Shown: one piece after another, positions 1 through 7,788 of the stretch
Numbering within the stretch: the first letter of the stretch is position 1
Layout of the letters: the number at the start of each line of letters is the position of its first letter
Assembly (NCBI GenBank): GCA_035536455.1
Contig: DATLOC010000053.1
Location: 1-64,000, forward strand
Direction: 5' to 3'
Origin: DASUNQ01 sp035536455
GTDB taxonomy: Bacteria > Acidobacteriota > Thermoanaerobaculia > Multivoradales > UBA5704
DNA length: 64,000 bases
Position numbers and translations under genes: made by a program
The notes under the pieces: model-generated
What the model was told of the DNA's origin: nothing
What the model saw: only the letters and a program-made list of their open reading frames with translations
Database searches by the model: none

Positions 1-1656
1 GGTCTTCGACCAGTCGACGTTGACGAAGAAGTCCCCCTGGTCGAAGAGGTCCTCGAGGTTCTTGCGCTCGGCGTCCTCGCCGGTCAGGGTCATGAAGCCG
101 TTCTTCGCCAGCCAGGTGTTGTAGTTCATGCTGCGGCGGAACGAGGCGAAGCCGTGGTCGGAGAGGACGAGGAGGCGCGTCCCCTGCGGCATGCGCTTCA
201 TCACCTCGCCGACGATCGCGTCCATCTGCTGGTAGGAGGCGAGGATCGAGCCCCCCCACTTGGCCGCCCCTTCCGGCGTGTAGAGCGGGTGCTTGGGATC
301 GAAGAAGCGGAACATCATGTGCTGGACGCGGTCGGTGAACTCGAAGTAATCGACCAGCACGTCCCAATCGTCGTCCTCAAGGAGGCCGAAGAGCATCTCC
401 TTGTCCTTCGCCACCGTCTGCGCGACGTCTTCCAGGAAGAGCTTCTCGTCGGCGGTGCCGTTCGAGAGCGACCAGGTGTCGATCGTCCACCCCTTCGTCT
501 TGAAGAGGCCGAAGCGGTCGGTCAGCTCGTTCACCCATTTCCCCGGGAACGTGATGTCGAGCCCGGGGGGCAGGCGCTCGGGGTCGAACTCGATGGGCGA
601 GAGGTAGAGCCGCACCTCGGGGTCGAGAGACAGCAAGCGGAACTTGCCGATGCCGTGCGCCTTGATGACCGGATTGAAGGGGAAGGTGAAGCGCACCCAG
701 TCGCTCCACTCGCCGGGCTTCAAGGCGAGCTCGGTGCCGGAGACCGCGATCTCGAGGCGCGAGCGGTCCTCGGGCACCGTCAAGGTCATCGGGATGACGA
801 CGTAGTCACTCTGGTCGGGGAAGAGCTCATTCGGCGGCCCCTTGATCTCGGTCTCGATGACGCCGCGGTTGTCCACCAGCTCCACCACCTCGACCGAGAA
901 GTCGCCGCCCCCCTTGGGGGTGAAGAAGAGCTCGGAGGTGAAGTAGAAGGGCTTGCCGATCCGCCCCGACATGTCAGGCGTGCCGAGGCCGGTCAGCAGC
1001 TCGCCGTGCTCGTACGGCTTGGGCGGGAAGGTGACCGGCATGCGCAGCACGCGCACCCGCGCGCCGTCCTTGCCGAGCAGCTCCCAGAAGGTCTCCCCCT
1101 GGCGGCGGTTGATCGCCAGCGGCCGCTCCTTGGGCAGGTAGCGCGCCGCGGCGACGCCGGCGCCGACACCGGCCGCGACGGCAACGACCGCCACGACGAT
1201 GGCGGCGAGGCGCGTCCGCACGCGGAAGAGCTTCAAGACCAGGAAGAGGAGGAGCGCCAACGCCAGCGCCAGGATCGAACCGAGGAGCCAGGGCGTCTTC
1301 TCCCCCCAGAGGAAGGGCGCCTTCCCCTCGTCGTACATGGCGAAGCTGGGCTTGTAAGTCGCGGTGTCGCGCTTGAGGAAGTCGAAGATGGCGTGCCGGC
1401 CGGGATTGAGGCCCGTCGCGAAGGTGGACCAAGAGACCGGCGTCTGCGACGGGATCGTCGAGCGCAGCGGGCTGAAGCTTCCCTGGTCGCGCAGCCGGGC
1501 GAGGTGCGGCAGCTTCCCTTCGGCCATCCACTGGCGGGTCAAGTCGGCGTCGACGCCGTCGAAGCCGAGGACGATGGTCTTCGGCGGATCGGCGGCGAGG
1601 GCCGGGGCGGCGAATAGGAGCACACCTAAGAGAGAGAGAACGTGTCGTTTGAGCAT
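1..1656 (-). CDS. Secreted type I phosphodiesterase / nucleotide pyrophosphatase-like protein (C-terminus cut by window edge)
   Basis: The reverse strand reads from an ATG at 1656 with a signal peptide (hydrophobic residues 6-21, cleavage near ALAA). It then shows the alkaline-phosphatase-superfamily entry motif VLGFDGVDADL (about residues 29-39) and a TPVSWSTFATG segment that supplies the usual Thr/Ser nucleophile. A hydrophobic stretch near residues 115-155 looks like a membrane segment, followed by a beta-rich insertion. The second metal-binding motif SDHGFASFRR lies near residue 497. The protein runs off the left edge, so its end and last metal ligands are unseen. These enzymes hydrolyse phosphodiesters or pyrophosphates outside the cytoplasm; the substrate cannot be told. 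It diverges from the peptide-binding lipoprotein gene at 1765. Confidence 0.8.
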   Translation of the reverse strand, partial: MLKRHVLSLLGVLLFAAPALAADPPKTIVLGFDGVDADLTRQWMAEGKLPHLARLRDQGSFSPLRSTIPSQTPVSWSTFATGLNPGRHAIFDFLKRDTATYKPSFAMYDEGKAPFLWGEKTPWLLGSILALALALLLFLVLKLFRVRTRLAAIVVAVVAVAAGVGAGVAAARYLPKERPLAINRRQGETFWELLGKDGARVRVLRMPVTFPPKPYEHGELLTGLGTPDMSGRIGKPFYFTSELFFTPKGGGDFSVEVVELVDNRGVIETEIKGPPNELFPDQSDYVVIPMTLTVPEDRSRLEIAVSGTELALKPGEWSDWVRFTFPFNPVIKAHGIGKFRLLSLDPEVRLYLSPIEFDPERLPPGLDITFPGKWVNELTDRFGLFKTKGWTIDTWSLSNGTADEKLFLEDVAQTVAKDKEMLFGLLEDDDWDVLVDYFEFTDRVQHMMFRFFDPKHPLYTPEGAAKWGGSILASYQQMDAIVGEVMKRMPQGTRLLVLSDHGFASFRRSMNYNTWLAKNGFMTLTGEDAERKNLEDLFDQGDFFVNVDWSKT

Positions 1657-1683
1657 CGGTCGCGCGAGTATACCGACGCGCTA

Positions 1684-1770
1684 TGTCATCCTGAGCGCAG
1701 CGAAGGATCTGGGCGGGGGGTCAGTGAGGCCGCCCTTCCCCCAGATCCTTCGCTCACGCTCAGGATGACA
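1684..1770. repeat. HPERSEG-type interspersed palindrome
   Basis: The left arm begins TGTCATCCTGAGCGCAGCGA and the right arm ends CGCTCACGCTCAGGATGACA, forming an imperfect inverted repeat of roughly 27-nt arms around a short loop. Translated, such elements give the well-known artefactual peptide HPERSEGS seen in many bacterial genomes. It is a REP-like mobile palindrome, not a coding segment. The right arm contains the ATG (1765) of the downstream lipoprotein gene, so the start codon could sit in a hairpin of the mRNA. Confidence 0.85.
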
Positions 1771-3318
1771 AGTCTCCGGTTTTTCCTTACCTGCTCTCTC
1801 TTCTTCTGCCTCGCCTGCGCCCGCGAGCGCGGGTCGTTGGTGCCGGCCGCCGACGAGCTCGTGGTGGCGCTGGAGGCGGCGCCGGTGAGCCTCGACCCGC
1901 GCATCGCCACCGACCAGTCGTCGGCGCGGGTCTTCGCGGCCCTGCTCAACGGCCTCGCCACGAAGGACGAGCGCGGCAACCCGCTTCCCGATCTGGCCAC
2001 CTGGGAGGTGCTCGACGGCGGGCGGCGCTACCGCTTCCATCTCAAGCCGGGGGTCCGCTTCCACGACGGCCGGCGCCTCACCGCGGCCGACGTCGTCTGG
2101 ACCTTCCGCACCATGCTCGACGGCACCATCGTCACCTCGAAGCGCGGCGCCTTTCCGCAGGTCGAGAGGGTCGAGGCGGCGGGGCCGGCGGCGGTCGACT
2201 TCCACCTCTCCGAGCCGTTCGGCGCCTTCCCGCTCGAGCTGACGACGTCGATGGGCATCCTGCCGGCGGGCACGACGCCGGAGGCGATGAACCGCCGGCC
2301 CATCGGCACGGGCCCCTTCCGCGTCGTCGAGCGCACCCCCGAGCGGGTCGTGCTGAAGCGCTTCGACGGCCACTTCGCCGGGCCGCCGAAGCTCGAGCGG
2401 ATCGTCTTCAAGGTCGTGCCCGACGCCACGGTGCGGGCGCTCGAGCTGCTCAAGGGCTCGGTGCAGCTCGTGGTCAACGACCTGCCGCCGGACCTCGTGC
2501 CGCGCTTCCGCGCCGACCGGCGCTACCGCGTGATCGAAGGGCCGGGGGCCACCTACTCCTATCTCGGCATCAACCTCGTGGACCCGCTCCTGCGCGACGT
2601 GCGGGTGCGGCGGGCGCTGGCGCTGGCGATCGACCGCGAGCGGCTGGTCGATTCCCTCTGGCGCGGGCTCGGCCGGGTCACCGAGACGATGATCCCGCAC
2701 GCGCACTGGGCGCACCACGAAGGCCTGCCGCAGGTGCCGCACGACCCCGCGGCCGCCCGGCGCCTCCTCGACGCCGCCGGCCACCCCGACCCCGACGGCG
2801 ACGGCCCGGCGCCGCGCTTCACGCTTACCTACAAGACCTCGACCAACGAGCCCTACATCCTCCAGGGGCAGGCGATCCAGGCGATGCTGGCGGAGGTGGG
2901 AATCGATCTGCGCGTCCGCTCCTACGAGTTCGCCACCTTCTACGAGGACGTGCGCAAGGGGAACTTCCAGGTCTTCGCGTTGCTCCGCCTCGGCGTCCTC
3001 GACCCGCACGTCTACCGCCTGGTCCTCCACTCGGCGAGCCTCCCCCCCGCCGGCCAGAACCGCGGCCGCTACATCAACGCGCGCTTCGATCAGCTCATCG
3101 ACCAGGGGGCGCGGCTGACCGAACCGGCGGAGCGCCGCCCCTACTACCTCGCCGCCCAGGAGATCCTCGCCCGCGACCTCCCCTACATCAGCCTCTACAT
3201 CCGCACCAACGTCGCTGTCATGCCGACCGAGCTGAAGGGCTACCGGACCTACCTCAACGGGGAGCTGCTGAGCTTGAAAGACGTGTGGTGGGAGCGGCCC
3301 GGGCCGCGTCCTCTATAG
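1765..3318 (+). CDS. ABC transporter substrate-binding protein, oligopeptide/dipeptide type (SBP_bac_5)
   Basis: The protein has 517 residues when started at the ATG inside the HPERSEG palindrome; upstream codons in frame merely translate the repeat. The N-terminus is a signal sequence ending CLAC at about residues 12-15, a plausible though not ideal lipobox. The body shows family-5 hallmarks: LDPRIATDQSSARVFAALLN near the start, the GVRFHDGRRLTAADVVWTF segment, RRPIGTGPFRVV, and RRALALAIDRERLV. It would capture peptides or similar ligands at the membrane for an ABC importer. No permease or ATPase gene is adjacent, so it is an orphan here. No Shine-Dalgarno sequence is obvious because the leader is the palindrome. 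Confidence 0.88.
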   Translation: MTSLRFFLTCSLFFCLACARERGSLVPAADELVVALEAAPVSLDPRIATDQSSARVFAALLNGLATKDERGNPLPDLATWEVLDGGRRYRFHLKPGVRFHDGRRLTAADVVWTFRTMLDGTIVTSKRGAFPQVERVEAAGPAAVDFHLSEPFGAFPLELTTSMGILPAGTTPEAMNRRPIGTGPFRVVERTPERVVLKRFDGHFAGPPKLERIVFKVVPDATVRALELLKGSVQLVVNDLPPDLVPRFRADRRYRVIEGPGATYSYLGINLVDPLLRDVRVRRALALAIDRERLVDSLWRGLGRVTETMIPHAHWAHHEGLPQVPHDPAAARRLLDAAGHPDPDGDGPAPRFTLTYKTSTNEPYILQGQAIQAMLAEVGIDLRVRSYEFATFYEDVRKGNFQVFALLRLGVLDPHVYRLVLHSASLPPAGQNRGRYINARFDQLIDQGARLTEPAERRPYYLAAQEILARDLPYISLYIRTNVAVMPTELKGYRTYLNGELLSLKDVWWERPGPRPL

Positions 3319-5148
3319 ATAGCCGAGCGAGCGGAGGCCTTCCAGGTACTCTTCGCCTTGGCGCGCGGTGGCGCCGCGGTCGCCTGGGGTGCCGTAGGTC
3401 GCGACGCGCGCGGGTGGCGGTTCCCAGCGGCAGACAGATGGCGGGGGCGGCAGCTCGTCGCTCTGCGGCAGGCCGAGGGCGCGGAGCAGGGCGGAGGCGA
3501 CGGCCTCGGGCGCCGTCGCGCCGCTCGGGGCGCGCGTCGAGGCCGTGCAGCCGCCGCGGCGCCAGAGGAGGATTCGCCCTTCGCCGTCGAGGCGCCGGCG
3601 GCCGGGGTCGATCACCACCGCGACTGTCCCTACCCCGCTCTCTTTTTTTTCCGCGAGCGCCGCGGCGAGCAATGCGTCCGTCTCCCGCAGCTCGCGGCGC
3701 ACGAGGTCTGCGAGCGCCACCCCTCCACCCCGCCAGTTGTCCGCCGCGATGTCGAGACCGGGGAGGTAGAGCGCCGCGGCGCGCGGGCGCGCGGCGAGGA
3801 GCGCGGCGAAGGTCCGGCGATAGAAGCGGTCCGGGAGGAGCGCCCGGTCGAGCACCGCGGCGGCCGTGTCGCGCGGCAGCGCGGCGGCGAGGAGACGGCG
3901 CTCCTCCGGCGCGGCGCCGGCGGCGAGCAGAGGCCGCAGGCGTGCCGCCGCCGCGGGCGGCGACACCGCGCCGGGCACCCCTTGCCGCAGCAGGTGGTAG
4001 GCGCCGTGCGCGACGACCACGCCCGGGAGCTTCGCCGCCGGGTACGTCCCCCACCAGTCCACCGCCGCCACCGGCGCGCCGCCGCGCGAGGCCAGCTCCC
4101 AGACGGTGAAGGCGCGGCGGCGGTTGGCGAGCACGGCGCGGTGGCGGGCGAGCCCGAGCGGCACCGCGACGCCGCTCCAGTAGGCGCGCAGCGGGCCGCT
4201 GCGGGCAAGCGGCGTGCGCGTGCCGAGCGGCTGGAAGCTGTCGAGGGCGGCGACGCCGTGCTCCGGGCTCGGCAGCCCGGTGGCGACCGAGGTCCAGAAA
4301 GCGGCCGGCACCTCCGGCGGCCGCGCGTAGCGGAGGACCGCGCCCTCCCGCGCCAGCCGCCCGAGCGCCGGCAGGTCACCGCGCGCCAGCAGGTAGTCGA
4401 GCTCCTCCGCCAGCACGCCGTCGATGCCGAGGAGGAGGACGCGCTCCCCCGGCGCCGTCGGCAGCGCGCCCGGCCGCGTCTCGCCCGCGCCGCGCGCCGC
4501 GAGGAGCGCGGGCAGCAGCAGCAATCCGGCCGCGGCGAGCACCGCCAGCCCGAGCCGCCGCCCCGAGACCAGCCGACCGCGCGGCGGCGCGTCGGTGAGC
4601 TGAATGGCGAGGGTGAGCAGCCCGTAGTGGACCAGCCGCACCAGGAGGTAAAGGGCCGCCGCCGCGCCGAGGACGAAGAGGGCGAGGTGCCAGGCCGGGC
4701 TGCCGGCCAGGAACTCCCCCGCCCAGCGCGCGGCGAGCGCCAGCGCCGCCACCCCCGTCGCCGCCGCCGCGGCAAAGGACAGCGCCTCGATCCGCCGCAC
4801 GTGGGTCAGCCGGAGGAGGAGCACGAGCAGCGCGCAGAGGGCGAGGAAGGCGACCGCCACCGCGACGCCGATCGGCGGCAGCAGGTGGAGGAAGAGCGGC
4901 AGGAGGTCGGCGGCGGGGGCGTTGTTGGCCGCCGCCAGCGCCACCGCCAGCGGCGCGGCGAGCGCCAGCCCGGCTCCGAGGCCGACCTTGGCGGTCAGCC
5001 GCAGCAGGTCGAGGCCGGGGCGGCGGGGGCGGAGGGCGTCTTGGAGGAGGAAGCGCTCGAAGCCGTGCGAGAGGTACCCCAGGCGCTTGAGCTCCGAGCG
5101 CACGCGCTCGAGGTCCTGGGGCTCAGGCGGAGGCTCGGGCGGAGGCAC
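3313..5148 (-). CDS. Membrane-anchored alkaline-phosphatase-superfamily protein (type I phosphodiesterase-like)
   Basis: This is a 611-residue protein with GTG start at 5148. The N-terminal part has about six hydrophobic helices (roughly residues 50-220). An extracytoplasmic phosphodiesterase-like domain follows, with LLLGIDGVLAEELDYLLARG and PAAFWTSVATGLPSPEHG, the DG metal site and nucleophile region of the superfamily. It ends LEGLRSLGYL, and a similar KRLGYLSHG sits near residue 25; LRxLGY tails are frequent on such proteins in this kind of genome. The C-terminal metal-ligand motif is weak, so activity is uncertain. A TAGACT hexamer six bases upstream of the GTG overlaps the stop codon of the polyprenyl synthase gene, consistent with a leaderless transcript. 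Its end overlaps the lipoprotein gene end by a few bases. Confidence 0.7.
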   Translation of the reverse strand: MPPPEPPPEPQDLERVRSELKRLGYLSHGFERFLLQDALRPRRPGLDLLRLTAKVGLGAGLALAAPLAVALAAANNAPAADLLPLFLHLLPPIGVAVAVAFLALCALLVLLLRLTHVRRIEALSFAAAAATGVAALALAARWAGEFLAGSPAWHLALFVLGAAAALYLLVRLVHYGLLTLAIQLTDAPPRGRLVSGRRLGLAVLAAAGLLLLPALLAARGAGETRPGALPTAPGERVLLLGIDGVLAEELDYLLARGDLPALGRLAREGAVLRYARPPEVPAAFWTSVATGLPSPEHGVAALDSFQPLGTRTPLARSGPLRAYWSGVAVPLGLARHRAVLANRRRAFTVWELASRGGAPVAAVDWWGTYPAAKLPGVVVAHGAYHLLRQGVPGAVSPPAAAARLRPLLAAGAAPEERRLLAAALPRDTAAAVLDRALLPDRFYRRTFAALLAARPRAAALYLPGLDIAADNWRGGGVALADLVRRELRETDALLAAALAEKKESGVGTVAVVIDPGRRRLDGEGRILLWRRGGCTASTRAPSGATAPEAVASALLRALGLPQSDELPPPPSVCRWEPPPARVATYGTPGDRGATARQGEEYLEGLRSLGYL

Positions 5149-5157
5149 CCGGGCAGT

Positions 5158-6045
5158 CTAATGCCCGCGCGTCCGGACGAAGGCGGCCAGCTCGCGCAGC
5201 GGGTCGGCCTTGCGCCCGAGCGGCTCGAGCGAGGCGGCGGCGAAGCCGAGGAGCTCGTCGGCCAGGGTCTGCGCCCCTTCGACGCCGAGGAGCTTGACGA
5301 AGGTGACCTTCGCCGCGTCCTGGCCGGCGTCCTTGCCGGTCTCCTCGGGCGTCGCCAGGACGTCGAGGAGGTCGTCCGAGATCTGGAAGGCGAGCCCCAG
5401 GTTCTTGGCGTAGCGCGCCACGACCTCGAGGTCCTTCCGCCGCGCGTCGGCGGCCATCGCCCCGAGCTCGGCGGCGGCCATGAAGAGCGCGCCGGTCTTG
5501 TGGCTGTGGATGTACTCCAGCCGGTCGAGGTCCAGCTCCTCCGGACGCGACAGGAGGTCGAGCGCCTGGCCGCCGATCAGGCCGTGGCTGCCGATCGCCG
5601 CCGCCAGGTGGTGGATCATGTCCTCGCTGGTGTAGCGGGCGAGCGCCAGCCGCTGCGCGCTCTCGGCGGCGAGGGCGTAGGCGCGGTTGAGGAGCGCCAG
5701 GGCCGCGAGGATCGCCACCGCCTCGCCGAAGACGCGGTGGGTCGTCGGCCGGCCGCGACGCAGGCCGGCGTCGTCCATCGACGGCAGGTCGTCCAGCACC
5801 AGCGAGCAGGCGTGGACCATCTCGACGGCGCAGGCGAGGTCGAGGACCGGGGGGGAGCTGCGGCCGAAGATCTCGGCCACCGCCAGGGTGAGCACCGGGC
5901 GGACGCGCTTGCCGCGGCCGGTCAGCGCGTACTCCATCGCCCGGTGCACCTCCTCCGGGCGCTCGGCGGCGGCCGGGAGGAGCGCCGGCAGGCGGGCCTC
6001 GACCCGCGTGCCGAGCGCCGCCAGCCGCCCGCCGAGGCCGCGCAC
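5158..6045 (-). CDS. ispA: Polyprenyl (farnesyl/geranylgeranyl) diphosphate synthase
   Basis: This 295-residue protein with GTG start matches the all-alpha trans-isoprenyl diphosphate synthase family in length and motifs. It has GRGKRVRPVL (substrate-binding Lys/Arg), the first aspartate-rich motif DDLPSMDD near residue 86, LRRGRPTTH just after it, and the second motif QISDDLLDVL near residue 215. It condenses isopentenyl diphosphate with allylic diphosphates in the cytoplasm to make precursors of quinones and undecaprenyl carrier lipid. The chain length of the product cannot be read from sequence alone, though the residues before the first motif (EMVHACSLVL) resemble farnesyl diphosphate synthases. 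It follows the STAS gene by 13 nt, so co-transcription is likely. Confidence 0.93.
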   Translation of the reverse strand: MRGLGGRLAALGTRVEARLPALLPAAAERPEEVHRAMEYALTGRGKRVRPVLTLAVAEIFGRSSPPVLDLACAVEMVHACSLVLDDLPSMDDAGLRRGRPTTHRVFGEAVAILAALALLNRAYALAAESAQRLALARYTSEDMIHHLAAAIGSHGLIGGQALDLLSRPEELDLDRLEYIHSHKTGALFMAAAELGAMAADARRKDLEVVARYAKNLGLAFQISDDLLDVLATPEETGKDAGQDAAKVTFVKLLGVEGAQTLADELLGFAAASLEPLGRKADPLRELAAFVRTRGH

Positions 6046-6058
6046 GCTGGCCGGGGCC

Positions 6059-6397
6059 CTAGGCGAAGGAGCGCACCGCCTCGCCCACGGTGTCGTAGAC
6101 GTCGAAGACGGTGATGAGCTGGGTGATCGTCAGCACGTCGTTGACCTTCTCCGGGATGCGGGCGAGCTTGAGCTTGGCGCCGCGGTTGGTGGCGGTGGTG
6201 TAAGCGCTCACCAGCTCGCCAACCCCGGAGGAGTCGATCGTGGTGACGTTGGCGAGGTCGATGACTAGATTGGTAGCCCCGCCCTCGAGCGCCTCGTGCA
6301 CCGCCTGCCGTAGGGCGAGGTCCCCCGCGCCGATCGTGATCTTGCCAGCCACCTCCAAAACGGTGACGTTCCCCTCCTGCCTGCTGTTGATCTTCAT
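6059..6397 (-). CDS. STAS-domain anti-sigma factor antagonist (SpoIIAA/RsbV-like)
   Basis: This 112-residue single-domain protein has the STAS fold signature: KITIGAGDLALRQAV, LVIDLANVTTIDSSGVGELV and a C-terminal amphipathic helix. The DSSG motif (around residues 54-57) contains the serine that the partner kinase phosphorylates in this family. Its ATG overlaps the stop of the upstream kinase gene in an ATGA junction, so the two are translationally coupled. Together they form a partner-switching pair: the unphosphorylated antagonist binds the kinase and frees a sigma factor or other target. No sigma factor or PP2C phosphatase gene is adjacent, so the output is unknown. Confidence 0.9.
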   Translation of the reverse strand: MKINSRQEGNVTVLEVAGKITIGAGDLALRQAVHEALEGGATNLVIDLANVTTIDSSGVGELVSAYTTATNRGAKLKLARIPEKVNDVLTITQLITVFDVYDTVGEAVRSFA

Positions 6398-6894
6398 TGT
6401 CCCTCCTGTGGGATGCCGAGCGCCTCCGCCGGCCGGCCGGCCACCCGCTTGCGCAGGGTGACTTCGGTGCCGCCGGCCGGGCCGGGGGCGTAGTCGATCG
6501 CGTCCATGAAGCTTTTCATGTAGAAGATGCCGCGGCCGGTGGGCCGCAGCAGGTTCTCGGGGGCGAGAGGGCTGTCGAGATGGTCGGAATCGAACCCTTC
6601 CCCCTCGTCGCGCACGTGCACCACCAGCTCCTGCCCCTCAACACCCCAATCCACCTCCACTTGCTTCTCGGGGTCCTGCCGGTTGCCGTGCTTGATGGCG
6701 TTGGCCACCGCCTCGCGCACCGCCAGCCCCACCCAGTGGCGCGTGTCGCCGTCCACCCCCATCCCCTCCAGCGCGTCCTCGAGCACCACCTGCACGAGCT
6801 CGATGTTCTCGAACCGGCTGCCGATCGCGAGGTGGACGCGGGGCTCGTCGGACTCGTCGGGCACGGGGGAGCGACCTCGCGCGGAGTCTAGCAT
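6394..6894 (-). CDS. Serine-protein kinase / anti-sigma factor, RsbW-SpoIIAB-like (GHKL ATPase)
   Basis: The protein has 166 residues when started at the ATG at 6894. The Bergerat ATP-binding fold is visible: the N box AVREAVANAIKHGN, the G1 box VRDEGEGFD, and the G2 region RPTGRGIFYMKSFMD. This type binds and phosphorylates the STAS partner encoded just downstream, with a 4-nt overlap. A TAGACT hexamer lies just inside the reading frame (6885-6890), so an alternative GTG start at 6864, just before the conserved DEPRVHLAIG sequence, is possible. The first residues (MLDSARGRS) look unconserved. The upstream gene is the CPBP protease, 15 nt away. Confidence 0.88.
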   Translation of the reverse strand: MLDSARGRSPVPDESDEPRVHLAIGSRFENIELVQVVLEDALEGMGVDGDTRHWVGLAVREAVANAIKHGNRQDPEKQVEVDWGVEGQELVVHVRDEGEGFDSDHLDSPLAPENLLRPTGRGIFYMKSFMDAIDYAPGPAGGTEVTLRKRVAGRPAEALGIPQEGQ

Positions 6895-6909
6895 CGGGGG
6901 AGAGGCACT

Positions 6910-7740
6910 CTACTTCGCTTGCCGGCCCAGGAGCTCGAGCGCCGCGGGGACGATGACCAGCAGCTGCACGGCGTCGAAGAGAGCGTGGGCGGCGATCGCC
7001 GCCCAGATGCTCTGCCGCCAGCGCACCAGGGCGCCGTAGAGGACCGAGAGGAAGGTCACCCCGACGAGCAGGAAGGGCTGGCCGTAGGAGGCGTGGGCGA
7101 GGGCGAAGAAGAGGGTCGAGAGGAGGAGGCCTGCGCGCGGCTGCAGGAAGCCGCGGAAGAAGGTCTCCTCGACGGCGCCCGCCGAGAGGCTCACCAGCAG
7201 GCGCAAGCCCCAGGGCAACGCCGCGATCCAGGGCACCAGCGCCGGCGGCGCCTTGGGCAGCGCGTCCTCGCCGCCGAAGGCGAGGACGAGGAGCGCGACC
7301 GCCATCAGCACCATCAGCGCCAGCGACCAGATGGCGAGGCCCAGGACCAGCCCCAGCCCGATCTCGCGCGCCGGCCGCGGCGCCAGCAGGCCGAACTGCG
7401 CGGCGAAGAGGCGGCCGAGGTCGGCGCGGGCGGTGCCGGCATACCCCAAGAGAAACCAGCCGACCAGCGTCGCCACCAAGATGCCGTGGAGGAGGAAGAG
7501 CCGCGGCACGGTGAGGCCGGAGAGGTCCTGCTCGGTCTCGAGCCCGAGCATGCCGAGCGGCGCGAAGACACCGATCCAGAAGACGCCGGCGAGGAGCGCC
7601 AGCGCGGCACCGCGCCGCCAGGGGACGGCGAAGCCCGGCGGCAGCAGGCCCTTGGCGGCGCACAAGCGGTCGACGATGAAGGCGGCGGCGAGCGCCAGCA
7701 GCGCGGGGCCGACGACGCGCAGGAGGTCGAGAGGGGTCAT
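6910..7740 (-). CDS. CPBP-family intramembrane glutamic endopeptidase (CAAX/Abi type)
   Basis: This 276-residue polytopic membrane protein has about eight hydrophobic helices. The family's motif 1 is present as VEETFFRGFLQPR (two adjacent glutamates plus Arg, near residue 187). Motif 2 is the later FFALAHASYG, with the catalytic-site His. Family members cleave prenylated or other membrane substrates, or act in bacteriocin self-immunity; the role here is unknown. It starts at ATG 7740. The gene sits between the M56/BlaI pair and the partner-switch pair, all on the same strand, with 49 nt to the M56 gene. Confidence 0.88.
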   Translation of the reverse strand: MTPLDLLRVVGPALLALAAAFIVDRLCAAKGLLPPGFAVPWRRGAALALLAGVFWIGVFAPLGMLGLETEQDLSGLTVPRLFLLHGILVATLVGWFLLGYAGTARADLGRLFAAQFGLLAPRPAREIGLGLVLGLAIWSLALMVLMAVALLVLAFGGEDALPKAPPALVPWIAALPWGLRLLVSLSAGAVEETFFRGFLQPRAGLLLSTLFFALAHASYGQPFLLVGVTFLSVLYGALVRWRQSIWAAIAAHALFDAVQLLVIVPAALELLGRQAK

Positions 7741-7788
7741 GGGCGGCGCCGGCGTGCAGCGGCCGGCGCCGCGGAGGCTAGCAGAGGG

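Noticed and set aside
3358..6114. A 918-codon open frame on the plus strand
   Set aside because: It is antisense to the phosphodiesterase and polyprenyl synthase genes. Its translation is a low-complexity Arg/Gly/Glu sequence without motifs, the usual artefact of very GC-rich DNA.
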